Under the pieces are notes generated by a model. That model was given only the letters and a program-made list of their open reading frames with translations, did not search any database and was not told the origin of the DNA. The translations under genes were made by a program, and so were the position numbers. From positions 1-5,240 of the forward strand of contig JAUNUZ010000195.1 in the NCBI GenBank assembly GCA_030537915.1: a DNA stretch of 5,240 nucleotides, given 5' to 3'. Shown piece after piece: positions 1 to 5,240 of this stretch. The stretch comes from Micrococcales bacterium. Lineage in GTDB: Bacteria; Actinomycetota; Actinomycetes; Actinomycetales; Dermatophilaceae. Numbering within the stretch: position 1 is the first letter of the stretch; every line of letters begins with the position of its first letter.

Positions 1-44
1 ACCGGTTCGTCCCCGCCGACGTCTCTGCTGCGACGCCTGCCTGA
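1..44 (+). CDS. Possible 3' end of an upstream gene (partial)
   Basis: Frame 3 reads RFVPADVSAATPA and then stops at a TGA at 42-44. Ten of its 13 third codon positions are G or C, and the residues look protein-like. The other two + frames run on through the mshD ribosome binding site and are Arg/Pro/Cys-rich, as shadow frames usually are. The tail would suit an OmpR/PhoB-type winged-helix regulator, which often ends in GVGYR(F/L) plus a short tail, and in M. tuberculosis such a regulator gene (Rv0818) sits just before mshD. That identity is inference from two residues and gene order. Thirteen codons cannot prove a gene, and the start lies outside the window. Confidence 0.3.
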   Translation, partial: RFVPADVSAATPA

Positions 45-101
45 CCGAGCAGCGGCCACGCGCTGCCGGCCCAGGGTCGGACGCCCATGGCGGGAGCTCG
101 G

Positions 102-113
102 GCACGGCCGTGC
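102..113. repeat. 12-bp perfect palindrome upstream of mshD
   Basis: GCACGGCCGTGC is a perfect 12-bp palindrome whose end lies 22 bases before the mshD ATG, so it could overlap the promoter or 5' leader. It does not extend further (G101 and G114 do not pair). It could be an operator half-turn or chance in GC-rich DNA. I could not find a convincing -10/-35 pair in 45-135 to relate it to. Confidence 0.3.
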
Positions 114-124
114 GCGTCTGTGGT

Positions 125-129
125 AAGGA
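125..129 (+). promoter_or_regulatory. Ribosome binding site of mshD
   Basis: AAGGA lies six bases before the ATG at 136, a canonical Shine-Dalgarno sequence and spacing. It settles the mshD start against the out-of-frame ATGs at 87 and 129. Confidence 0.75.
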
Positions 130-135
130 TGGCGC

Positions 136-1038
136 ATGTCAGCGACTCCACAGGTGCTCACCACCGACCATCTGAGCGCCGCCCGGCAGCGCGAGGTGTT
201 CGAGGCAGCGCACGTGGCCTGCATCAACGACGGTGCCACGCCGCTCTCGGAGGAGACCCTGCTACGCCTGGACGCCCAGCCAACCCGGCCCGCACCGTGG
301 CGTCATCTGCTCGTCGACGGACCCGACGGCCTGGTCGGCTATGCCCATCTCGACCAGAGTGACCCCACCGCCCCGTGGGCCGAGCTCTTCGTCTTACCGC
401 GCAACCGCCTCGGAGGCATCGGCGGTGCCCTGTGGCACGAGCTGCACGCGATCGCCCCCAACGTCCGCGTCTGGGCCCACGGCTTCCTACCCGTCGCGGC
501 CGAGTTCGGCCGAGCCCGCGGCTTGCGGGTCGTGCGCGAGCTATGGCAGATGGCTCGGCCGCTGGAGGACATCCCCGCGACCGGCCGACCGCTCCCCCCC
601 GGCTACACGATCACCACCTATTCCCCCGATGACGAGCGCGACGAGCGCGACTGGCTGGCCGTCAACGCCGCCGCCTTCGTCCACCATCCCGAGCAGGGGC
701 GCATCGACGCCCGCGCCCTGCGCGCACGTCAGGCCGAGCCCTGGTTCGACCCGGCGGGCTTTTTCCTCGTTCGCGCCGGGGCGGGCAACGGGGCCGCCTT
801 CCACGGGACCAAGGTCGAGCAGGGTTCGGGCGTGGTGTATGTCGTCGGGGTGCACCCCGACCGGCAGGGGCTCGGGCTGGGCGCGGCCGTGACAGCCCAC
901 GGCCTGCGCCACCTGCGCGACCTGGGCCTGAGCCGGGTCTCGCTCTACGTCGACGGGGACAACGAAGCAGCTATCGCCACCTACCGCCGCCTGGGATTCG
1001 AGCGGGTCGGCCTCGACGTGCAGCTCGCCGCCGACTGA
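136..1038 (+). CDS. mshD: Mycothiol synthase (mycothiol acetyltransferase) MshD
   Basis: MshD carries out the last step of mycothiol synthesis in the cytoplasm: it acetylates Cys-GlcN-Ins with acetyl-CoA. The 300 residues (about 315 in M. tuberculosis) form two tandem GNAT domains. The N-terminal one has ELFVLPRNRLGGIGGAL; the linker region has RELWQMARPLEDIP. The C-terminal catalytic domain has HHPEQG, WFDPAGFF, the acetyl-CoA loop VGVHPDRQGLGLG (about 237-249) and LYVDGDN...YRRLGF (about 271-288). Tyr283 matches the M. tuberculosis general acid Tyr294. Oddly, the general-base Glu234 of that enzyme corresponds to Val233 (codon 832-834), and the HWTK motif reads HGTK (223-226), so activity needs testing. 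Leu87 (394-396) is a TTA codon, the only one I noticed in the window. The ATG is set by AAGGA at 125-129. ppk1 follows in the same direction. Family assignment is firm from motif order along the whole length. Confidence 0.93.
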   Translation: MSATPQVLTTDHLSAARQREVFEAAHVACINDGATPLSEETLLRLDAQPTRPAPWRHLLVDGPDGLVGYAHLDQSDPTAPWAELFVLPRNRLGGIGGALWHELHAIAPNVRVWAHGFLPVAAEFGRARGLRVVRELWQMARPLEDIPATGRPLPPGYTITTYSPDDERDERDWLAVNAAAFVHHPEQGRIDARALRARQAEPWFDPAGFFLVRAGAGNGAAFHGTKVEQGSGVVYVVGVHPDRQGLGLGAAVTAHGLRHLRDLGLSRVSLYVDGDNEAAIATYRRLGFERVGLDVQLAAD

Positions 1039-1066
1039 CACCCGCAGTCCCCTGCGGGCGACTGAC
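1032..1066 (+). repeat. Hairpin flanked by 8-bp direct repeats after mshD
   Basis: CCCGCAG (1041-1047) and CTGCGGG (1052-1058) form a perfect 7-bp stem with a TCCC loop, three bases after the mshD stop. There is no T-run after it, so it is at best a weak terminator or an mRNA 3'-end stabiliser. It is tightly flanked by direct repeats CGACTGAC at 1032-1039 and 1059-1066. Because the repeats are 27 bases apart, the second copy puts another TGA (1063-1065) in the mshD frame, a backup stop nine codons downstream. It may be a local duplication or chance. Confidence 0.45.
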
Positions 1067-1077
1067 GCGGTGACCTG

Positions 1078-3489
1078 GTGGGGGCCTGCAGGGCGCCGAC
1101 GCGCGATTCACCGGACGGCCCGGGCAATGACACGATGGATGCCATGACGACGCCCGCGACCGGATCCCCACGAGCCGACACCCAGGCCGCCGGCGCAGCC
1201 GCCTCGGAGCGCACTCGAGCCTCCGAGTCGGAGGAGGCGTCCGACGCGACGCTGAGCGTCGCCTCGGCCGTGGCCTCAGCGTGCCCGGCCCATCGACCCC
1301 GCGCCGCGGACGAGCGCTTCGTGCGGATCGATGGCATTCACGGTATCCACGGCTCAGAGCGCTCCGACCACCATGACCAGGCCTTGCCCGAGGGTCGCTT
1401 CCTGGACCGCGAGATCTCCTGGCTGCAGTTCAATGAGCGCGTGTTGCAACTCGCGGCTGATGAGGACCTCCCCCTGCTGGAGCGGGCGAGATTCCTGGCG
1501 ATCTTCGCGAGCAACCTCGATGAGTTCTTCATGGTCCGGGTGGCCGGACTCAAGCGGCGCGTCGCCACCGGGCTGGCCGTCCGCTCGGCCTCCGGACTGG
1601 AGCCCCGGGAGCTGCTCGAGTCGATCCACACGGTCGCCGACGAGCTGATGCGCAAGCAGGCCCGCGTCTTCACCGAACTCGTGCGCCCGGCTCTGGCACG
1701 GGAGAACATCCATCTCGTCTCCGTCGAAGACCTGAGGGCGGAGGAGCGCGAACGCCTCTCGAACTGGTTCGCCGATCACGTCTTTCCCGTCCTGACCCCG
1801 CTGGCCGTCGATCCGAGTCACCCCTTCCCTTACATCTCGGGGCTCTCACTCAACCTCGCCGTCGTGCTCGTCAACGCCAAGACCGGCTCCGAGCACTTCG
1901 CGCGCGTCAAGGTGCCACCGCTGCTGCCCCGCTTCGTCCACATCCCGTCCCGCGACGCAGATGAGGACGAGCTGTACTCAGCGCGCTTCGTACCCCTGGA
2001 GGAGGTCATCGCGGCGCACCTGCACATGCTCTTCCCTGGGATGACGGTCCTGGACCATTTCACGTTCCGAGTCACCCGTAACGAGGATCTCGAGGTCGAG
2101 GAGGACGACGCCGAGAACCTGCTCACGGCCTTGGAGAGGGAGCTGACGCGTCGTCGCTTCGGCCCGCCGGTCCGCCTGGAGGTCGCGCAGGACACGAACG
2201 ACCACGTCATGGATCTGCTGATGCGCGAGCTGGGGATCAGCCCACGCGAGGTCTTCCGACTGCCGACGCCCCTGGACCTGCGCGGGCTCAACGCGATTGC
2301 CGACCTGGACCGCACCGAGCTGAAGTACCCGGCGTTCGTTCCGCGCACCCACCCCGACCTCGCGCGCGTCGAGAGCTCCAAGCCGGCCAACGTCTTCTCA
2401 GCGGTCCGGACCAAGGACGTGCTCGTGCAGCACCCCTACGACTCGTTCTCGACCTCGGTGCAGGCCTTCATCGAGCAGGCCGCGGCCGACCCGAAGGTCC
2501 TGGCGATCAAGCAGACGCTCTATCGCACGAGCGGGGACTCCCCGATCATCGACGCGCTCGTCGACGCGGCCGAGGCCGGCAAGCAGGTGCTCGCCGTCGT
2601 CGAGATCAAGGCCCGCTTCGATGAGCAGAACAACATCGAGTGGGCTCGCAAGCTGGAGCACGCAGGGGTTCACGTCGTCTATGGCGTCGCCGGGCTCAAG
2701 ACGCACTGCAAGCTCTCGCTCGTCGTTCGTCATGAGTCCGACGGGCTGCGCCGCTACTGCCATGTCGGCACCGGCAACTACCACCCCAAGACGGCCCGGC
2801 TCTACGAGGACTTCGGTCTCTTCACATGCGATCCCCAGGTCGGCGAGGACCTGACGAAGCTCTTCAATCAGCTCTCGGGTTGGGCGCCACGCAGCAAGTA
2901 CAAGCGGCTCTTGGTTGCGCCCCGCACCGTCCGCTCCGGCCTCGTGGAGTGCATCGACGTCCAGATCGCCCGGGCCGAGGCCGGCCAGGACGCCTACGTC
3001 GGGATCAAGGTCAACTCGATGGTGGACGAGGTGCTGATCGACCACCTCTACCGGGCCTCGAACGCCGGGGTCCGCGTCGAGCTGCTCGTCCGCGGAATCT
3101 GCGCCCTGCGCCCCGGCGTGCCGGGCCTGTCGGAGCGCATCGAGGTGCGCTCGATCCTGGGGCGCTTCCTGGAGCACAGCCGGGTTTTCATTTTCGGCAG
3201 CGAAGGCGAGGGCGGGGTCTACATCGGCAGTGCCGACATGATGCACCGCAACCTGGACCGCCGCGTCGAGACCCTCGTACGGATCACCGACCCGCGACAT
3301 GTCGAGGATCTGGTGACCGTGGTGCGGCGCGGAATGAGCGACCTCACCTCGAGCTGGCACCTCGACGCCGACGGCCGCTGGGGCCGCCACTGCTGCGGCA
3401 AAGACGGCGAGCCGCTCGTCGACCTGCAGGCCGCCCTCATCGCCGACCACGGGAGCAGGCGGCGCAGGGTCGCACGGTCTTCTCGATGA
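1078..3489 (+). CDS. ppk1: Polyphosphate kinase PPK1
   Basis: PPK1 reversibly transfers the terminal phosphate of ATP to inorganic polyphosphate, via a phosphohistidine, typically at the inner face of the membrane. The 803 residues cover all four domains: N (about 107-215, [17 protein letters not shown]), head (about 216-405, [11 protein letters not shown]), C1 (about 410-590) and C2 (about 600-775). By alignment to the remembered E. coli enzyme, the phosphorylated His435 is His543 (GLKTHCKL), His454 is His562 (CHVGTGNY), and the ATP-site residues are Asn146, Arg483, Arg513, Tyr576 and His700, so it should be active. About 106 residues before the conserved core are Ala/Ser/Glu-rich, without detectable conservation, and include GIHGIHG. 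The start is uncertain: GTG 1078 has GGTGA at 1069-1073 with a 4-base spacer, while ATG 1135 and ATG 1144 are in frame but lack a clear ribosome site. It lies 39 bases after mshD, overlaps mutT1 by four bases, and no clear PHO box is visible upstream. Confidence 0.96.
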   Translation: MGACRAPTRDSPDGPGNDTMDAMTTPATGSPRADTQAAGAAASERTRASESEEASDATLSVASAVASACPAHRPRAADERFVRIDGIHGIHGSERSDHHDQALPEGRFLDREISWLQFNERVLQLAADEDLPLLERARFLAIFASNLDEFFMVRVAGLKRRVATGLAVRSASGLEPRELLESIHTVADELMRKQARVFTELVRPALARENIHLVSVEDLRAEERERLSNWFADHVFPVLTPLAVDPSHPFPYISGLSLNLAVVLVNAKTGSEHFARVKVPPLLPRFVHIPSRDADEDELYSARFVPLEEVIAAHLHMLFPGMTVLDHFTFRVTRNEDLEVEEDDAENLLTALERELTRRRFGPPVRLEVAQDTNDHVMDLLMRELGISPREVFRLPTPLDLRGLNAIADLDRTELKYPAFVPRTHPDLARVESSKPANVFSAVRTKDVLVQHPYDSFSTSVQAFIEQAAADPKVLAIKQTLYRTSGDSPIIDALVDAAEAGKQVLAVVEIKARFDEQNNIEWARKLEHAGVHVVYGVAGLKTHCKLSLVVRHESDGLRRYCHVGTGNYHPKTARLYEDFGLFTCDPQVGEDLTKLFNQLSGWAPRSKYKRLLVAPRTVRSGLVECIDVQIARAEAGQDAYVGIKVNSMVDEVLIDHLYRASNAGVRVELLVRGICALRPGVPGLSERIEVRSILGRFLEHSRVFIFGSEGEGGVYIGSADMMHRNLDRRVETLVRITDPRHVEDLVTVVRRGMSDLTSSWHLDADGRWGRHCCGKDGEPLVDLQAALIADHGSRRRRVARSSR
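3486..3489 (+). other. ATGA stop-start overlap of ppk1 and mutT1
   Basis: The ppk1 stop TGA (3487-3489) overlaps the mutT1 start ATG (3486-3488). The 25 bases before it contain no Shine-Dalgarno at proper distance, so reinitiation by ribosomes finishing ppk1 is the likely way mutT1 is translated. This puts both genes on one transcript. Confidence 0.85.
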
Positions 3490-4433
3490 CTTCGGGCACG
3501 CCTGGGTCCCTCATCCCAACCTCCGGTGCGTTGCCCTGGCGATTGCGCTCGGGGCGGCTCCAGGTGGCCGTCATCCACCGACCCCGCTATGACGACTGGT
3601 CTTGGCCCAAGGGCAAGCTGGACCCGGGCGAGGATTGGCCAGTGGCGGCTGTGCGCGAGGTGTGGGAGGAGACCGGGCTACGGGTGCGCCTTGGGGCGCC
3701 GCTGCCGACGTCGGACTTCCCCCTCCTGGGGCCGCGTGGCCAGACCCGCAAGCAGGTCCGCTACTGGGCCGCGGACGTGACCGGTGGTTCCGGCCGCCTT
3801 TTCCACGAGGTGGACGCGGTCCGCTGGGTCGAGCCCGCCGCAGCCCGCAAGCTGCTCAGCTACGAGCGGGACCATGCGCAGCTGGAGGCTCTCGTCACCG
3901 CCCACCAGACCAACACACTCGCGGTGCGAGCCTTCGCGGTGGTGCGGCATGCCAAAGCGCTGCCACGGCGCAAGTGGACCGGCGACGACTGGCTCCGGCC
4001 GCTGGACGAGGAGGGGCGCGCGCAGGCCCGCAAGCTCCCCGATCTGCTCCTGGCCTTCGGCGTCGTGCGACTGCTGTCTTCGTCGGCGACCCGCTGTGTG
4101 GAGACGTTCAAGCCGTACTCCCAGGTGACGGGCGTGCAGCTCGCCACCACCTACGCCATGTCCGAGGAAAGTTTCGAGAGGCGCCCCGAAGCCGCTGTCA
4201 AGGCCATGGAACGGCACCTGCACCACAAGCGGCCCAGCGCGATCTGCTCGCACGGTCCTGTGCTGCCGGTGCTGCTGTCGGCCCTGGCCGGGCACGCGCG
4301 CCGGGCGAACAAGGCGGCCCTGGCGGCGGCGGCGAAGGACGGGTTGGACAAGGGCGAGGCGCTCATCGCCTACCTGGATCGCAAAGACCGAGTCACCGCC
4401 GTCGAGCGCTTCCCGCCCCTGCGCGAACCCTAG
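3486..4433 (+). CDS. mutT1: MutT1-type Nudix hydrolase with C-terminal histidine phosphatase domain
   Basis: This 315-residue cytoplasmic protein fuses two hydrolase domains as in mycobacterial MutT1, which is reported to hydrolyse 8-oxo-(d)GTP to the diphosphate and to cleave dinucleoside polyphosphates. The Nudix domain (about 1-140) has a perfect Nudix box at residues 43-65 (GKLDPGE to REVWEETGL), with the metal-binding Glu residues 58, 61 and 62. The histidine phosphatase domain (about 146-275) has VVRHAKA with Arg154-His155, Arg203 in SSATRC, acidic Glu227/228 and the second catalytic-type His256 in CSHGPVLP, so both catalytic His positions are present. The ATG shares ATGA with the ppk1 stop and has no ribosome site of its own, which suggests translational coupling to ppk1. 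The frame stays open 220 codons upstream inside ppk1, but that stretch is Arg/Pro-rich shadow sequence. The family is secure; the exact substrate (8-oxo-dGTP, ApnA or another) is inferred from mycobacterial homologues. Confidence 0.9.
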   Translation: MTSGTPGSLIPTSGALPWRLRSGRLQVAVIHRPRYDDWSWPKGKLDPGEDWPVAAVREVWEETGLRVRLGAPLPTSDFPLLGPRGQTRKQVRYWAADVTGGSGRLFHEVDAVRWVEPAAARKLLSYERDHAQLEALVTAHQTNTLAVRAFAVVRHAKALPRRKWTGDDWLRPLDEEGRAQARKLPDLLLAFGVVRLLSSSATRCVETFKPYSQVTGVQLATTYAMSEESFERRPEAAVKAMERHLHHKRPSAICSHGPVLPVLLSALAGHARRANKAALAAAAKDGLDKGEALIAYLDRKDRVTAVERFPPLREP

Positions 4434-4458
4434 CGGGGCACGCACGGTCGCTGGGTCT

Positions 4459-4499
4459 CGCGAAGGCCCGGGCATCCATCGGATGCCCGGGCCTTTGCG
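4459..4499. terminator. Bidirectional terminator hairpin between mutT1 and pstB
   Basis: An uninterrupted 15-bp stem pairs 4463-4477 with 4481-4495 around the triloop ATC. It extends by a G-T wobble and three more pairs down to C4459-G4499. The core is GGCCCGGGCATCC and its complement. On the + strand it ends in only three T residues, two of them in the stem, and on the - strand it is followed by TTCGCG, so it lacks a proper U-tract, as many actinobacterial terminators do. It lies 25 bases after the mutT1 stop and about 140 bases beyond the pstB stop, placed to end both convergent transcripts. The repeat ACGCACGG lies on both sides (4440-4447 and 4501-4508), probably by chance. Confidence 0.85.
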
Positions 4500-4637
4500 T
4501 ACGCACGGACCGGGAGCGCCTCACGGCGCACGGCCGCTCTAGGCGGCGTTATTCGGGACCCGGGGCTACCGCGGCCCGGCGCACGCAGGTTTCAACTCTT
4601 CGGGGGTGCTCGGTGTTCCCACCCGCAGCCGAACGCC
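4500..4637. other. Intergenic remainder downstream of pstB
   Basis: This 138-bp stretch between the terminator and the pstB stop shows no credible gene, RNA or promoter. Frames that read through it are extensions of shadows of mutT1 or pstB. The only secondary structure near pstB is a weak 4-bp stem GGTG/CACC (within about 4612-4625), too short to call a terminator. Confidence 0.6.
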
Positions 4638-5240
4638 TCAGCCGAAGCGACCCGAGATGTAGTCCTCGGTTGCCTTTTGCTTCGGGTTCGAGAAGATCTG
4701 CTGGGTATCGTCGATCTCGATGAGCTTGCCGGGCTTACCGGTCGCCGCGAGGTTGAAGAAGGCCGTCCGGTCCGAGACACGCGCCGCTTGCTGCATGTTG
4801 TGCGTGACGAGGACGATCGTGTACGTCTCCTTGACCTCGTTGATGAGGTCCTCGATCGCCAGGGTCGAGATGGGGTCCAGCGACGAGCACGGCTCGTCCA
4901 TGAGCAGCACCTGTGGCGAGACGGCGATCGCCCGGGCGATGCACAGCCGCTGCTGCTGACCGCCGGAGAGACCGGCGCCGGGCCTGTCGAGCCGGTCCTT
5001 GACCTCATTCCACAGGTTCGCGCCGCGCAGGGACTTCTCGACCACGTCGATGAGATCGCTGCGCCTCTTCACACCGTTGAGCCGCAGTCCGGCCGCGACG
5101 TTGTCGAAGATCGTCATCGTCGGGAACGGGTTGGGCCGCTGGAAGACCATCCCGATCGTCCGTCGCACAGTGACGGGGTCCATATCCTTGGCGTAGAGGT
5201 CTTTGTCGTCGAGCAGGACTTCACCCTCCACGCGCGCCCC
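4638..5240 (-). CDS. pstB: Phosphate ABC transporter ATP-binding protein PstB (5' end missing)
   Basis: PstB is the ATPase of the PstSCAB importer, which brings in inorganic phosphate at high affinity; it works on the cytoplasmic face of the membrane with PstA and PstC. The visible 200 residues begin in [10 protein letters not shown] and run to the typical C-terminus [10 protein letters not shown] before the TGA at 4638-4640. Seen in order are the Q-loop [10 protein letters not shown] (Gln at 5139-5141), the PstB-like ANLWNEVKD, the ABC signature [16 protein letters not shown] (LSGGQ at 4956-4970), Walker B LLMDE followed by PCSSLDP (LLMDE at 4893-4907), and the H-loop [12 protein letters not shown] (His at 4800-4802). 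Walker A and roughly the first 60 residues of the usual 258 lie beyond 5240. The GTG at 5229-5231 is an internal Val, not the start. Usual gene order (pstS-pstC-pstA-pstB) predicts the other pst genes to the right on the same strand, with any Pho-type promoter also outside the window. Confidence 0.96.
   Translation of the reverse strand, partial: GARVEGEVLLDDKDLYAKDMDPVTVRRTIGMVFQRPNPFPTMTIFDNVAAGLRLNGVKRRSDLIDVVEKSLRGANLWNEVKDRLDRPGAGLSGGQQQRLCIARAIAVSPQVLLMDEPCSSLDPISTLAIEDLINEVKETYTIVLVTHNMQQAARVSDRTAFFNLAATGKPGKLIEIDDTQQIFSNPKQKATEDYISGRFG

Noticed and set aside
541..1041. 166-residue - strand frame opposite mshD
   Set aside because: It is a shadow of the conserved C-terminal GNAT domain of mshD.
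1106..1112. ATTCACC, resembling one unit of a PhoP (PHO) box upstream of ppk1
   Set aside because: A PHO box needs at least two 11-base-spaced direct repeats. No second unit is present, and it would lie inside the coding region if GTG 1078 is the start.
1220..1234. Inverted repeat CCTCCGA-G-TCGGAGG in the ppk1 5' region
   Set aside because: It lies inside the coding sequence in a low-complexity Ser/Glu stretch, with a 1-base centre that cannot form a normal loop. Codon composition probably explains it.
2398..3450. 350-residue open frame on the - strand opposite ppk1
   Set aside because: It is a GC-rich shadow of ppk1: Asp/Val/Gly/Ala-rich composition, no recognisable motif, and the + strand is a fully conserved PPK1 domain.
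2826..3485. 220 open codons upstream of mutT1 in its frame, which could make a much longer protein
   Set aside because: The stretch is Arg/Pro/Gly-rich and lies entirely inside the conserved C-terminal part of ppk1. The ATG at 3486 begins directly before the Nudix domain.
4440..4508. 8-bp direct repeat ACGCACGG on both sides of the terminator, considered as a target-site duplication
   Set aside because: The first copy is 11 bases away from the stem, the match does not extend, and similar GC-rich words recur nearby (GCGCACGG further right).
3602..4723. 373-residue + strand frame running through mutT1, the intergenic gap and into antisense pstB
   Set aside because: Its composition is Arg/Gly/Ala/Pro-rich with no domain, it crosses the terminator hairpin, and the real genes in other frames explain the sequence.
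1..5240. A new defence, mobile or RNA-based system
   Set aside because: All sizeable coding space is taken by four recognisable core genes. The intergenic gaps are short and contain no repeat arrays, tRNA or rRNA, transposase or att-like structures.

Overview
The window is high-GC DNA with strongly G/C-biased third codon positions, and it carries a mycothiol synthase gene. Mycothiol is made only by Actinobacteria (Actinomycetia), so the source is an actinobacterium. The sequence alone does not fix the genus. This is ordinary chromosomal housekeeping DNA: I see no mobile element, CRISPR array, RNA gene or anything resembling a new defence or biosynthetic system.

Layout from left to right. Positions 1-44 may hold the last codons of an upstream + strand gene. 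mshD (136-1038, +) follows, with a clear ribosome binding site. A short gap contains a small hairpin flanked by 8-bp direct repeats. Next comes ppk1 (1078-3489, +; the start could instead be 1135), encoding polyphosphate kinase. It overlaps by four bases (ATGA) a mutT1-type gene (3486-4433, +) that encodes a Nudix hydrolase fused to a histidine phosphatase domain. The 204-bp gap between convergent genes (4434-4637) holds a very strong hairpin that should terminate transcription from both sides. The right edge is the 3' three-quarters of pstB (4638-5240, -), the ATPase of the high-affinity phosphate importer, whose start lies outside the window.

The genes form a phosphate-centred neighbourhood. 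PstB powers phosphate uptake, PPK1 stores phosphate as polyphosphate, and the MutT1-like enzyme probably hydrolyses oxidised nucleotides or dinucleoside polyphosphates. The same genes lie near each other in other actinobacteria: from memory, ppk1-mutT1 are adjacent in Mycobacterium tuberculosis (Rv2984-Rv2985), and mshD lies next to a pstB homologue there (Rv0819-Rv0820). mshD links the block to thiol redox defence.

The observation most worth checking is in MshD. The Glu proposed as general base in the M. tuberculosis enzyme (Glu234, in the GEVYVVGV motif) is a Val here, and the nearby HWTK motif reads HGTK, while the proposed general acid Tyr is kept. The long non-conserved N-terminus of PPK1, the lone TTA codon in mshD and the hairpin with flanking repeats after mshD are smaller points of interest.
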